A stretch of 64,000 bases of DNA from Gammaproteobacteria bacterium (GTDB lineage Bacteria > Pseudomonadota > Gammaproteobacteria > GCA-001735895): the NCBI GenBank assembly GCA_029862005.1, contig JAOTYD010000015.1:1-64000 (forward strand), written 5' to 3'. Both the position numbers and the translations under genes were made by a program. The notes below the pieces were generated by a model, which was given only the letters and a program-made list of their open reading frames with translations, did no database searches and was not told where the DNA came from. Shown here piece after piece: positions 1-8,893 of this stretch (position 1 is its first letter; the number at the start of each line of letters is the position of its first letter).

Positions 1-25
1 TCTCTCCTTCGATGAAGCCGCTCAT
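1..25 (-). CDS. Transposase, N-terminal codons only (runs off the left edge)
   Basis: Only the first eight codons are inside the window; read on the minus strand from position 25 they give MSGFIEGE. A Shine-Dalgarno-like AAGGGG sits just upstream. This start resembles the N-terminus typical of IS1182/IS5-type transposases (M-S-x-F-I-E-G-E-D-R). Identity rests on eight residues plus the IS-like sequence upstream, so the family assignment is an inference. The rest of the gene lies to the left of the window. Confidence 0.55.
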
Positions 26-86
26 GGATCGCCCCTTCTATGGAAAGGTTTATTTTACCTTTCAGCCAGGAGTTTTCACACAGCCT
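1..86. mobile_element. End of an insertion sequence (boundary approximate)
   Basis: The transposase start at position 25 is preceded by a 5' leader that ends in ttttcacacagcct (about 73-86). From memory, this motif is common at or near the ends of IS elements whose transposase begins MSxFIEGE. The other IS end is outside the window, so the inverted repeat and target duplication cannot be checked here and the right boundary is a guess. Confidence 0.4.
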
Positions 87-433
87 CGGTCGTTAGCAGA
101 CCCCCATTCTTAAATTACGAGCGTCTGCTTTTAGGGAAATCAAAATTCTGCGATTGAACTATTGAAACTGCAAAAGATGGATCATGCGTAGGCCAGCAAC
201 ATGACTTACACCAGATGGATTGAGTAATACTGGTGCATCTAAAGTAGATTAAAGTGGACTTTTTGTTTTACCGGACAAAGATGCCTGGGGATTGGGATTT
301 AATGCCTTCTCGAAAGGCAATTTAAGGCTAAGAGTCGCGTTCAAAAGCAATCAAAACTCAGAGCAACCGTAACCCCAGCGTAACCCCGTATTTACATAGA
401 AAAGACTGATGAAGGCTAAGTCATTGAAAAATA
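87..433. other. Gene-free stretch between IS end and tRNA-Met, with a tandem direct repeat
   Basis: No coding frame with plausible start and composition is seen. Two copies of cgtaacccc lie at 368-376 and 379-387, spaced 11 bp, about 50 bp from the tRNA-Met 3' end. Such short direct repeats next to a tRNA 3' end can be arm-type integrase sites or the flank of an integrated element, but no integrase gene is in the window. Otherwise I see nothing interpretable. Confidence 0.4.
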
Positions 434-510
434 TGGTGGCTACGCCCTGATTTGAACAGGGGACCCCATCATTATGAGTGATGTGCTCTAACCAACTGAG
501 CTACGTAGCC
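434..510 (-). tRNA. tRNA-Met (CAT), elongator
   Basis: A 77-nt tRNA on the minus strand with encoded CCA (434-436). The acceptor stem GGCTACG/CGTAGCC, the D-loop with AGTTGGTTAGAGC, the anticodon loop CTCATAA (anticodon CAT) and the T-loop TTCAAAT are all present. The 5' half is almost identical to E. coli elongator tRNA-Met, and the first acceptor pair is a normal G-C, unlike initiator tRNA. It stands alone with its own promoter at 556-584, and its 3' end faces the IS-bearing region. Confidence 0.96.
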
Positions 511-555
511 AAGGAATTATTCATGACCGGCTTGCCCGGTCGGCGAGAGCGCGCG

Positions 556-584
556 ATTTTCGCTTGTACACCGGGCGCTGTCAA
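556..584 (-). promoter_or_regulatory. Sigma-70 promoter of tRNA-Met with GC-rich discriminator
   Basis: On the minus strand a perfect TTGACA (-35, 579-584) is followed after 17 bp by GAAAAT (-10, 556-561). Downstream of the -10 comes CGCGCGC, the GC-rich discriminator typical of stringently controlled stable-RNA promoters. The start site would fall about 40 nt upstream of the mature tRNA 5' end at 510. Confidence 0.65.
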
Positions 585-599
585 GCGCGAGGCACCGGC

Positions 600-1691
600 C
601 TAGACATTAAAGCGGAAGTGCACGACGTCGGCTTCCCGCATCACGTAGTCCTTGCCTTCGAGGCGCCATTTGCCCGCATCCTTAGCACCCTGCTCGCCGT
701 TGCAGGCGATAAAATCGTCAAAGCCGATCACCTCGGCGCGAATGAAACCCTTTTCAAAATCGGTATGGATTTTACCCGCCGCGCAGGGTGCGGTATCGCC
801 AACACGGACGGTCCAGGCACGCACCTCCTGAGGACCGGCGGTGAAGAAGGTCTGCAGATTTAAAAGCCGGTAGCCGGCATGAATGACACGATCGAGGCCC
901 GGTTCTTCAAGCCCCATTTCCTGCAAAAACTCGGTCGCTTCGACGGCGTCGAGCTCAGCGACGTCGGCTTCGATTGCGGCACAGATCGCGACCACTTCGG
1001 TGCCCTCTTTCGCGGCATACGCCGTGACCACATCGAGGTGTGGGTTATTCTGGAATCCATCCTCGGCCACGTTGGCAATGTAGAGTACCGGCTTTGCGGT
1101 AATCAGGTGCAAATCTTTCATCCAGCCACGTTGATGATCCTGAAGCTCGAAGCTACGCGCATGCCTGCCGTCCTCGACATGCGCCTGCACTGCCTGCATG
1201 AATTCGTATTTGGCCTTCGCTTCTTTTTCGTTGGACTTGGCCAGCTTGGCGGCGCGTTCAGTCTGACGCGCGACCGATTCCATATCGGCCAGTAACAATT
1301 CGGTATTAATCGTCTCGATATCGTTCAGTGGATCGATCGTATTGCGGACGTGCAGCACATCTTCATCTTCGAAGCAGCGCACCACCTGTGCAATCGCATC
1401 GGTTTCGCGGATATGCCCGAGAAACTGGTTTCCGAGGCCTTCGCCTTTCGACGCACCGGCAACCAGCCCGGCAATATCGACAAACTCCATCGTTGTCGGG
1501 ATGACTTTTTTGGGCTGGACGATGTCGGCAAGCTGCTGCAATCGCGGTTCGGGGACCTCGACCACCCCCACGTTGGGATCGATCGTGCAGAATGCGTAGT
1601 TTTCCGCAGCAATACCAGCCCGTGTTAACGAGTTGAACAGGGTTGATTTACCGACATTGGGCAGTCCGACGATGCCACATTTGAATCCCAT
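600..1691 (-). CDS. ychF: Redox-regulated ATPase YchF (OLA1 family)
   Basis: A 363-residue P-loop ATPase of the Obg/TRAFAC group that associates with ribosomes. The Walker A motif GLPNVGKS is at residues 9-16, the G3 motif DIAGL near 72, and the G4 position reads NVAE instead of NKxD, the change that makes YchF prefer ATP over GTP. The C-terminal TGS domain (about 280-363) ends in a conserved [16 protein letters not shown]. Length matches the family. The start has a good Shine-Dalgarno (AGGACT). It lies 12 bp downstream of pth, the usual pth-ychF pairing. Confidence 0.97.
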   Translation of the reverse strand: MGFKCGIVGLPNVGKSTLFNSLTRAGIAAENYAFCTIDPNVGVVEVPEPRLQQLADIVQPKKVIPTTMEFVDIAGLVAGASKGEGLGNQFLGHIRETDAIAQVVRCFEDEDVLHVRNTIDPLNDIETINTELLLADMESVARQTERAAKLAKSNEKEAKAKYEFMQAVQAHVEDGRHARSFELQDHQRGWMKDLHLITAKPVLYIANVAEDGFQNNPHLDVVTAYAAKEGTEVVAICAAIEADVAELDAVEATEFLQEMGLEEPGLDRVIHAGYRLLNLQTFFTAGPQEVRAWTVRVGDTAPCAAGKIHTDFEKGFIRAEVIGFDDFIACNGEQGAKDAGKWRLEGKDYVMREADVVHFRFNV

Positions 1692-1703
1692 GCTAGAGTC
1701 CTA

Positions 1704-2288
1704 TCAGGTATGCAGGGCCTGCATCGCCTTGTCGATGCGACCTTCGATAACCAACGGCATTACCGCGAGCGTGTCCCGGTTGGCTGCCTCGATCGCATTC
1801 ATATCCGCCGCCGATGGTTTGTGCAGCACGTAGTTAATGACCTGGCTGCTGTCACCCGGATGCCCGATACCAATCCGAACGCGGAAAAACTCGCGGCTAC
1901 CGAGGTGGCTGACGATGTCCCGCAACCCGTTGTGCCCACCATGACCACCGGCCTGCTTGATACGGTTGGTGCCCGGGGGCAAATCAAGCTCATCGTGGTA
2001 TACCAGGGTTTGCTCGGGCGTTATCTTGTAGTAACGCGCCAGCGAGGCTACCGCCTGGCCGCTGCGGTTCATGAAGGCCTGCGGTTTGAGCAGATAGACA
2101 TCCTTGCCATCGGCCCTGAACTTGCACACTTCCGCGTTGTATCGCTTGTCAAACCTGAAACTCAATCCCAGGTCCGACGCCAGCAGATCGATCAACCAGA
2201 ACCCGGCGTTGTGGCGCGTATCAACGTAATCGGCCCCGGGGTTACCGAGGCCGACAATTAAACGGATTTCTGCAGTTAGCGCAGCCAT
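1704..2288 (-). CDS. pth: Peptidyl-tRNA hydrolase
   Basis: This 194-residue cytosolic enzyme hydrolyses the ester bond of peptidyl-tRNAs that drop off the ribosome and so recycles tRNA. The N-terminal GLGNPG motif (13-18) is followed by the catalytic histidine in TRHNAGF (H26). Further conserved elements are the NRSG loop, HDELDLPPG and GGHNGLRD. It sits 8 bp downstream of rplY and upstream of ychF, the standard gammaproteobacterial order, and is probably cotranscribed with both. Confidence 0.97.
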   Translation of the reverse strand: MAALTAEIRLIVGLGNPGADYVDTRHNAGFWLIDLLASDLGLSFRFDKRYNAEVCKFRADGKDVYLLKPQAFMNRSGQAVASLARYYKITPEQTLVYHDELDLPPGTNRIKQAGGHGGHNGLRDIVSHLGSREFFRVRIGIGHPGDSSQVINYVLHKPSAADMNAIEAANRDTLAVMPLVIEGRIDKAMQALHT

Positions 2289-2296
2289 GCCGCGGG

Positions 2297-3013
2297 TTAC
2301 CCCTCGTCGCTGGCTTCGCCTTCAGACGTACCGGTCTCACCTTCAGCTACTTCGCCTTCTGCTACTTCGCCTTCTTCGCCCTCGGCTAATTCAGGTTCTT
2401 CCTCTTCGATCACTTCCTCACGTGTCTTGACCACCGAGACGACGCCAAGATCATGGACATCATGTTCGGTTTCCTCGACATTCATCATGGCCGTAAGCTC
2501 GACGCCTTCGGGCATCTTTATATCTGACAGGTGCAAGGAATCGCCAAGATGCAGATTTTTGACATCGATCTCGAGATACTCAGGCAGATCTTTCGGCAAT
2601 GCGATGATTTCTATTTCCGTCACTGTTTGCGTGATCATACCGCCATCCGTTTTCACACCCGCGCAGTCTTCAGAATTCAAAACGTGAATCGGAACCACGA
2701 TCTTGATCGGCTTGTTCTTGTCGATGCGAAAAAAATCGGCATGCATCACCTTGTTCTTGTAAGGATGACGCTGCAGATCGCGCAGTATGACCTCTTCAGT
2801 CAGGTCACCGACCTGCAGTTCGATAACCTGGGTGTAAATCGTTTCATGCTCGAGCTCATGAAAGATCTTGTTGTGCGGGATACAGATCTTAACCGGATCG
2901 CTATCACCGCCATATACGATTGCTGGGACCATACCCTGGTGTCTCAGGCGGCGGCTCGCACCTTTCCCCGAGTCAGAGCGCGGTTCAGCATTCAGATGAA
3001 TTGTGTCTGACAT
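2297..3013 (-). CDS. rplY: 50S ribosomal protein L25 (CTC/TL5 form) with acidic tail
   Basis: A 238-residue two-domain L25: an N-terminal 5S-rRNA-binding domain (about 1-95, with the start NAEPRSDSGKGASRRLR) and a C-terminal CTC/TL5 domain (about 96-195, with KTDGGMI and PEYLEID). E. coli L25 has only the first domain. From about residue 200 the protein ends in a Glu-rich tail with repeated AEGE units. The start is supported by TTGGAG seven bases upstream. It is separated from prs by a terminator-like hairpin set and probably heads the rplY-pth-ychF unit. Confidence 0.96.
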   Translation of the reverse strand: MSDTIHLNAEPRSDSGKGASRRLRHQGMVPAIVYGGDSDPVKICIPHNKIFHELEHETIYTQVIELQVGDLTEEVILRDLQRHPYKNKVMHADFFRIDKNKPIKIVVPIHVLNSEDCAGVKTDGGMITQTVTEIEIIALPKDLPEYLEIDVKNLHLGDSLHLSDIKMPEGVELTAMMNVEETEHDVHDLGVVSVVKTREEVIEEEEPELAEGEEGEVAEGEVAEGETGTSEGEASDEG

Positions 3014-3024
3014 TGCTATACTCC

Positions 3025-3050
3025 AAAAATAAAAAACCGTCTCTCGACGG
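3025..3050 (-). terminator. Rho-independent terminator after prs
   Basis: On the minus strand CCGTC-GAGA-GACGG (3037-3050) is followed by TTTTTTATTTTT. Two further hairpins lie between it and the prs stop: a 7-bp stem cctgtct/agacagg (3054-3074) and a 7-bp stem agccgcc/ggcggct (3085-3100), neither with a T-tract. Only the one nearest rplY looks like an intrinsic terminator. Confidence 0.7.
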
Positions 3051-3104
3051 AGGCCTGTCTTGCGACCAGACAGGGTTATATTTAAGCCGCCTGGGCGGCT
3101 ATCT

Positions 3105-4070
3105 TCAGTCCATATACAACGAACTGACCGATTCTTCAGCGTGGACGCGACGAATTGTTTCCGCCAGCAGTCCCGCCACCGACACCTGGCGGATCCGGGT
3201 ACACGCCGCGGCCTCTTCCGAGAGCGGTATGGTATCGGTTACCACCAATTCATCCATGGCTGAATTTTCCAGGTTTTCGATCGCCTTGCCCGATAACACC
3301 GCATGAGTACAGTAGGCGAATACCCCTTTTGCGCCCTCGTCCTTGAGTGCCTCCGCGGCCTGGCACAAGGTACCGGCGGTGTCGACCATATCATCGACAA
3401 TAATACAGGTCTTGCCTTTCACCTCACCGATAATATTCATCACCTTGGCCATATTCGGCTGCGGGCGACGTTTGTCGATAATTGCGAGATCAGCCTCATC
3501 CAGCTGTTTCGCTATTGCCCTGGCTCGCACCACGCCCCCGACATCAGGCGACACCACGATCATGTTCGGGTATTTCTGTTTCCAGATATCACCCATTAAA
3601 ATCGGCGACGCGTAAACGTTATCCACGGGGCATTCGAAAAATCCCTGGATCTGATCAGCGTGCAAGTCAATCGTTAACACCCTGTCCACACCGACACTGG
3701 TCAGCATGTTTGCCACCACCTTGGCCGTGATCGGCACCCGCTGCGAACGCACCCGTCGATCCTGGCGGGCATACCCGTAGTAGGGAATAACCGCGGTCAC
3801 CCGATCCGATGACGCACGGTTGATCGCGTCGATCATCACCAGCAACTCCATCAGGTTATCGTTGGTGGGGACACAGGTCGGCTGGATGATAAACACATCC
3901 TTGCCACGCACGTTTTCGCCGATCTCTACCGAAATTTCGCCATCGCTGAACTCACCCACCGATGCGATGCCGAGGGGGATGTCCAGGTAACGAACGATCG
4001 TTCGTGCCAATTCCGGATTGGCGTTCCCGGTAAAAACCATCAAGTCGTTCGTGGCTACGTTGCCAACCAT
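3105..4070 (-). CDS. prs: Ribose-phosphate pyrophosphokinase (PRPP synthetase)
   Basis: It makes 5-phosphoribosyl-1-pyrophosphate from ribose 5-phosphate and ATP for nucleotide, histidine, tryptophan and NAD synthesis. The 321-residue product starts [20 protein letters not shown]. It has the family signatures [11 protein letters not shown] (flexible loop/substrate region) and the PRPP-binding loop [10 protein letters not shown]. The frame is open to 4190, but the upstream part covers the tRNA-Gln gene and adds 40 unrelated residues. The chosen ATG has GAGAGAG upstream and gives the family length. Confidence 0.96.
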   Translation of the reverse strand: MVGNVATNDLMVFTGNANPELARTIVRYLDIPLGIASVGEFSDGEISVEIGENVRGKDVFIIQPTCVPTNDNLMELLVMIDAINRASSDRVTAVIPYYGYARQDRRVRSQRVPITAKVVANMLTSVGVDRVLTIDLHADQIQGFFECPVDNVYASPILMGDIWKQKYPNMIVVSPDVGGVVRARAIAKQLDEADLAIIDKRRPQPNMAKVMNIIGEVKGKTCIIVDDMVDTAGTLCQAAEALKDEGAKGVFAYCTHAVLSGKAIENLENSAMDELVVTDTIPLSEEAAACTRIRQVSVAGLLAETIRRVHAEESVSSLYMD

Positions 4071-4163
4071 CGGACTCTCTCGTTTGCAATAAAACCCTGG
4101 ACCAGATTTCTCATCCGGCCGGATGGTACGCGCTGCACTATCTCGGCCTTCGTCCACGAAAAT

Positions 4164-4238
4164 TGGCTGGGCCGGCTGGATTCGAACCAACGAATGCCAG
4201 GATCAAAACCTGGTGCCTTACCACTTGGCGACGGCCCA
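4164..4238 (-). tRNA. tRNA-Gln (TTG)
   Basis: A 75-nt minus-strand tRNA with encoded CCA (4164-4166) and discriminator G. The acceptor stem is TGGGCCG/CGGCCCA with an unpaired-type U1-A72 start as in E. coli tRNA-Gln. The D-arm is CGCCAAGTGGTAAGGC, the anticodon loop TTTTGAT (anticodon TTG) and the T-loop TTCGAAT. It lies 7 nt downstream of the ispE stop and 93 nt upstream of prs, with no room for a separate strong promoter, so it is probably excised from the ispE-prs transcript. Confidence 0.95.
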
Positions 4239-4245
4239 ATAATTC

Positions 4246-5097
4246 TCAATTGTCCAGCAATCCCAACTGCTGGTGTACCGGGTTACGATTCATTGCCTTT
4301 GCAATGTGCGCAATCCACTGCTTCGGAACCCTCGATTTTACCGTTTCTGCCTGCTCATGGCTATCGAATGCGGCGTACACACTTGCGCCGGTGCCCGACA
4401 TTTTGGGGGTTGCATACTGACTCAACCAGTCAATCGCCTCACCTACCCCGGGGTACAGTTTTCGCACCACCGGTTCGCATACATTACTGCCCGAGCCGCG
4501 CAGAAAGGCGCGTATTGTGAGCGGATCGTTGTTGCGTGTCAATTCTTGTGCGCCAAATATATTGGCGCTGGAAACCTCGATTTTAGGATCAATCACGACA
4601 TAAATCGGTTCTGTCAAATCGATAGTTTCCAGTACCTCTCCGATGCCGGTAGCCCAGGCAGCTCGACCGTATATGAAAACCGGCACGTCGGCACCCAGCT
4701 CGAGGCCGATTTCGGCCAGCTGCTGTAGCGATAGATCGAGCTCCCAGAGTCGGTTCAGGGCCAGCAGGCAGGTGGCCGCGTTCGAACTGCCGCCCCCCAG
4801 CCCACCGCCGATGGGTATGCGCTTGTCAATGTTGATGCTGATCCCTTTACCTACATTGAACCGGGTTTGTAATAATCCCGCGGCGCGCAACAGGATATCC
4901 TCCGAGGCCGCTACCGGTGAGTTCCCTGTCACGCGCAGCACATCGGAGCTGTCAGTTACGACGAAGCTGAGATGATCGCAAAAGTCGATGAACTGGAACA
5001 CGGTTTCGAGCAGATGATAGCCATCCTCTCGACGTCCGGTGATATTCAACATGAGGTTAAGCTTTGCGGGTGAGCGTAGTGACAGAAGCTCGGTCAT
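4246..5097 (-). CDS. ispE: 4-diphosphocytidyl-2-C-methyl-D-erythritol kinase
   Basis: The kinase of the MEP isoprenoid pathway; it phosphorylates the 2-hydroxyl of CDP-methylerythritol. The 283-residue GHMP-kinase fold shows the N-terminal PAKLNLMLNITGRREDGYH, the glycine-rich ATP loop PIGGGLGGGSSNAA (about residues 90-104) and the C-terminal MSGTGASVYAAF. The ATG at 5097 lies one base after the lolB stop (TGACATG), which suggests translational coupling. The frame opens further upstream, but that part overlaps lolB and lacks family similarity. Confidence 0.96.
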   Translation of the reverse strand: MTELLSLRSPAKLNLMLNITGRREDGYHLLETVFQFIDFCDHLSFVVTDSSDVLRVTGNSPVAASEDILLRAAGLLQTRFNVGKGISINIDKRIPIGGGLGGGSSNAATCLLALNRLWELDLSLQQLAEIGLELGADVPVFIYGRAAWATGIGEVLETIDLTEPIYVVIDPKIEVSSANIFGAQELTRNNDPLTIRAFLRGSGSNVCEPVVRKLYPGVGEAIDWLSQYATPKMSGTGASVYAAFDSHEQAETVKSRVPKQWIAHIAKAMNRNPVHQQLGLLDN

Positions 5098-5098
5098 G

Positions 5099-5743
5099 TC
5101 AGTTAAATTCGGGAAAAAGATCTGACGGGGTAACATCCTCTGTAGAGGACTGCCAGCGTTCGACGACAAGCTTGACCGTTATCGTGTCGCTCACCAGTTC
5201 GACCTTGCGCGGTAAACGCGGGTATTGCGGCTCGTCGAAATAATCGAGGTAGCTGATCGTCCATCGGTCCTGGATGATGGATCGGGTACGGCCATCTGTG
5301 CTCACCCGATGTGAATAACGGTTCCCGGGTCGTGGCATTCCCCGAATCCAGTACTCCAGTCCGCTGATCGGAAGCGACCAGCCGATGACATCCTCGAGCA
5401 GTGCCTCCGCGGTATGATTCTCGAATACCTGCCCGTCGGGCAGGCGCAATCGGTAGACATCATCCACGCCGGATTCGATGCGAAATACGCCCTGACCGAA
5501 TGGTGCCTCGAGTAGCATTTCAAAGTTCCCCACGTCTCGTTGCCAACGTATACCGATGTTGTAAGCCCCGGTTTCGAGCTTGATAACGGCGCGTGAATGC
5601 AAATCCCAGCTGTTATAGCTCGCTAACGCCTGTTGCTGGCTTGTCCAGAGCTCCTGTGCCCCCTGCCTGTCCGACAGGCTGGCAAATTGACTACAACCAG
5701 CGATAACCGAAACGGCAAAAGCGAAAAAGAGGGATCGCAACAA
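5099..5743 (-). CDS. lolB: Outer-membrane lipoprotein receptor LolB
   Basis: This 214-residue protein accepts lipoproteins from LolA and inserts them into the outer membrane. A short signal peptide ends in the lipobox VIAGC (cysteine 16), so LolB is itself a lipoprotein. The body has the LolB pattern WDLHSRAVIKLE...YNIGIRWQRD and ends in PSDLFPEFN. The start codon is TTG (5741-5743), with no clear Shine-Dalgarno. It follows the TPR lipoprotein gene by 15 bp and touches ispE, so the three form one unit. Confidence 0.93.
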   Translation of the reverse strand: MLRSLFFAFAVSVIAGCSQFASLSDRQGAQELWTSQQQALASYNSWDLHSRAVIKLETGAYNIGIRWQRDVGNFEMLLEAPFGQGVFRIESGVDDVYRLRLPDGQVFENHTAEALLEDVIGWSLPISGLEYWIRGMPRPGNRYSHRVSTDGRTRSIIQDRWTISYLDYFDEPQYPRLPRKVELVSDTITVKLVVERWQSSTEDVTPSDLFPEFN

Positions 5744-5757
5744 GCTGTAAACGTTAA

Positions 5758-7494
5758 TCAGGGGATAAAACGCTGCATGACTTCCAGCAGCATTGGATCA
5801 TCAGGGGATTTATCGAGCGCTTCTTTCCAGATGCTGGTCGCTTCTTCCTGATTGCCACTTACCCAGAGTACCTCTCCGAGATGAGCGGCAATTTCCGCAT
5901 CATTAAAAAAGGAGAGCGCTTTGCGCAACAGGCTGATGGCCTTGTCATACTCGCCCAGACGATAGTGCACCCACCCCCAGCTATCGATGATTGCGGCATC
6001 GTCAGGCATAATTTCAATGGCGCGCTTGATATAAACATAGGCTTCTTCGTAACGGTCGGTCTGATCCGCCAATGTGAAACCCAGGGCGTTAAGCGCATGC
6101 GCGTTATCCGGCTCGGTTTTAAGAATAGTCGATATGTCTGCTTCCAGCTGGTCGATACGCCCCAGCTTTTCGGCGACCAGTGCACGCGAATACAGTAAAT
6201 CGCTGTTACCGGGTACGATATCAAGGGCTGTATTGAAAACGGCCATCGCCTCCTCGAAACGCCGTACACTACGCAACAGCTCTCCCTTGCTGATATAAAT
6301 GCGTACCAGCGATCCATCTGACTGGCTGCCCTTCAACATCGCGTCCAGGTGATCGATGGCTTCTTCAATGCGTCCCGATATACCGAGCATATCCGCAATG
6401 CGCAACCGCGCATCGAATTTATACTCGCCAACATGCACCTGCTCGTACCACTCGATCGCAGTTTCGTATTGTTTTCGATTTTCGTAAATGCGCCCGAGAT
6501 AATATTGCGCCTCGCCCTCGCGCTGATTTAACCTGACCAGCATCATCATGTATTTCTCGGCATCGTCCAGGCGCTGGGACTCGAGCGACAGCAAGCCGAG
6601 CGTAAACAACAACTCCGCATCTTCCGGTGAAGCCCGGTGAAGTTTTTCAAATTCTATGCGGGCTTTTTCATATTCCTTGACGTCGACCAGCAAGCGCGCG
6701 TAGGTGAGCCGCAAGTTCTGGTCATCCGGATTCTCCTGGACGGCCTTTTCAAGACTTACCACCGCTTCATCGGATTTTCCCAGCCTGAGTAAAACCCTGG
6801 CACGCGCGGAATGCACACCTTCTATATCGGCCAGTGCAATTGAACGATCGAGGTACTTTAACGCCTCTTCTGGGCGACCATTTTGCGCGGACAACATGCC
6901 ATGCAAATACTGCGCATAGGCACGGGATGGATTTTCCTGAGCGAGGCGCTGGGTCACGGCGAGCACCGTATTGGCATTTTTTTCGCGGGCCAGGATGCCA
7001 AGCAGGGGTGGAAACAACTGTTCATCTTCCAGCTCGCTGGTCTGGATCAAGTCGTTAACATAGTTGAATGCCTCGGGGATCTTGTCCTGTCGGATATAAA
7101 TCGCGGCAATAACCTGGCGCGCCTCAATCCGCTTCGGATCGAGTTCGATCCAGCGGTGGGCCGCCTCGATTGCAGCTTCAAGATCTTGCCCGTACACCGC
7201 AACGCGCACCGCACGCTCTGCGATATCCGGATTATCCTGCGATTTCGCAAGCTCCAGATAATGCTTAACTGCAAGCGCCGTATCGCCCATGTTCAAGGCT
7301 ATTTCGGCCACCATCAATGCGTACGAAGCGTCTGCAACCGAATCCTGCTCCGTCCCCGGTGAATTAATCTGCACTGCATGGGACTCGAGCGGGGCCGAGG
7401 CCTGCGATGATATCTGCGGTAAACCGGCACAAGCAGTAAGCAACAGGCTTCCTAATATAAGGACGGAGCGATTGTTAAACTTGATGAAATACAA
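5758..7494 (-). CDS. TPR-repeat lipoprotein
   Basis: A long tetratricopeptide protein of the kind often found beside lolB/hemA in Gammaproteobacteria; its function is not established. After a hydrophobic segment with lipobox LLTAC the protein is almost entirely TPR helices (for example LLFTLGLLSLESQRLDDAEKY and GWVHYRLGEYDKAISLLRKA), roughly a dozen repeats. It is probably an outer-membrane-anchored periplasmic scaffold. The TTG at 7494 (MYFIKFNNRSVLILGS) gives a normal-length signal peptide of 578 residues in total. An ATG at 7533 would add 13 residues. It is divergent from hemA. Confidence 0.85.
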   Translation of the reverse strand: MYFIKFNNRSVLILGSLLLTACAGLPQISSQASAPLESHAVQINSPGTEQDSVADASYALMVAEIALNMGDTALAVKHYLELAKSQDNPDIAERAVRVAVYGQDLEAAIEAAHRWIELDPKRIEARQVIAAIYIRQDKIPEAFNYVNDLIQTSELEDEQLFPPLLGILAREKNANTVLAVTQRLAQENPSRAYAQYLHGMLSAQNGRPEEALKYLDRSIALADIEGVHSARARVLLRLGKSDEAVVSLEKAVQENPDDQNLRLTYARLLVDVKEYEKARIEFEKLHRASPEDAELLFTLGLLSLESQRLDDAEKYMMMLVRLNQREGEAQYYLGRIYENRKQYETAIEWYEQVHVGEYKFDARLRIADMLGISGRIEEAIDHLDAMLKGSQSDGSLVRIYISKGELLRSVRRFEEAMAVFNTALDIVPGNSDLLYSRALVAEKLGRIDQLEADISTILKTEPDNAHALNALGFTLADQTDRYEEAYVYIKRAIEIMPDDAAIIDSWGWVHYRLGEYDKAISLLRKALSFFNDAEIAAHLGEVLWVSGNQEEATSIWKEALDKSPDDPMLLEVMQRFIP

Positions 7495-7632
7495 TGTAAT
7501 TTCCGAAAAATCCTCAAATAATGAGTGTAGCATTTCACTGTAGGATTGTATTTACCCTGATTTGTTCCAAGGATGTTGTATTTAAAAGACTTATGCCCGA
7601 AAATCTCCTGTTGGCACGAAACTTCCCTGAAC

Positions 7633-8889
7633 ATGGCCTTACTTTCCCTTGGCATCAATCATTTAACCGCTCCGGTTGATATTCGAGAAAAAGTTGCATT
7701 TGCCCCAGAGCAAATGCGCCAGGCATTGCATCAGCTTCAGGACATTCCCGCGGTGAACGAATCCGTCATCGTATCGACCTGTAACCGCACCGAGATATAT
7801 TGCGACACCTCTTCGGATTGCAGCGATACCATAGTGCATTGGCTGACCGCTCATCACGGCCTCAACGAACTGGGTCTTAGCCCGTATATCTATCAACATT
7901 GCGATGAAGAGGTTGCGCGCCACCTGTTTCGCGTTGCCTCGGGACTTGACTCAATGGTGCTTGGCGAACCCCAGATCCTCGGACAGCTGAAAGAGTCGTA
8001 CGAACAGGCGCGAGGCGGCAACACGGTGAACTCGATCCTGGATCGACTGTTCCAGCATTCGTTTAGTGTCGCCAAGCGAGTACGAACTGACACCGAAATC
8101 GGGTCCAACCCGGTTTCCGTCGCATTTGCCGCGGTAAGCCTGTCGAAGCAGATTTTCGGCAAGCTCGATGAATTACACGCCCTGCTGATCGGTGCGGGCG
8201 AAACCATAGAACTGGTTTCCCGTCATCTAAAGAGTCAGCAGATCGGGTCAATGACGATTGCAAATCGCAGTATCGAGCGCGCAAGCCTGCTCGCCGATCA
8301 AATCGGCGCGGACGCAGTGCAGATCAACGCAGTTCCCGAACAACTGGCACATGCCGATATCGTTATCTCTTCCACCGCGAGTCAATTGCCGATTCTTGGC
8401 AAGGGCGCAACCGAATCCGCTTTGAAACGCCGCAAGCACCGACCCATCTTCATGGTCGACCTGGCGGTCCCACGCGATATCGAGCCTGAGGTCGGTTCAC
8501 TGCAGGATATTTACCTGTATACCGTCGATGATTTAAAAACCGTCGTCGACGAAAATTTACGCGGCCGCGAACTTGCCGCCGAAGCAGCACTGGAAATAAT
8601 CAACCTCGAAGTGACGATGTTCGACCAGTGGCTCAAAACCCACCAGTCGGCCGACCATATCAGGCAATTGCGCGATAGCGCCGACCTGATAAAACAACAG
8701 GCAATCGAAAAAGCCCTGCTGCAACTAAAGCAGGCATCCGATCCAGAAGAGGCCATCCAGCGGCTTGCCAACGATATCACCAACAAGCTGATGCACCGGC
8801 CCACGCTCGAAATGCGCAAGGCATTGCAAAACGATGATGAAGAACGCATCCGGTTACTCAAATCGTTGATTAAGCCCGACTCGAATTGA
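7633..8889 (+). CDS. hemA: Glutamyl-tRNA reductase
   Basis: It reduces Glu-tRNA to glutamate-1-semialdehyde, the first committed step of C5-pathway tetrapyrrole synthesis. The 418-residue product starts [20 protein letters not shown]. The catalytic cysteine is C50 in [10 protein letters not shown], and the family block [17 protein letters not shown] follows. The NADPH domain is central, with the dimerisation helix C-terminal. An in-frame ATG 60 bases upstream (7573) would add unrelated residues. Order hemA-prfA-prmC is classical; prfA starts 4 bp after the hemA stop. Confidence 0.96.
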   Translation: MALLSLGINHLTAPVDIREKVAFAPEQMRQALHQLQDIPAVNESVIVSTCNRTEIYCDTSSDCSDTIVHWLTAHHGLNELGLSPYIYQHCDEEVARHLFRVASGLDSMVLGEPQILGQLKESYEQARGGNTVNSILDRLFQHSFSVAKRVRTDTEIGSNPVSVAFAAVSLSKQIFGKLDELHALLIGAGETIELVSRHLKSQQIGSMTIANRSIERASLLADQIGADAVQINAVPEQLAHADIVISSTASQLPILGKGATESALKRRKHRPIFMVDLAVPRDIEPEVGSLQDIYLYTVDDLKTVVDENLRGRELAAEAALEIINLEVTMFDQWLKTHQSADHIRQLRDSADLIKQQAIEKALLQLKQASDPEEAIQRLANDITNKLMHRPTLEMRKALQNDDEERIRLLKSLIKPDSN

Positions 8890-8893
8890 GACT

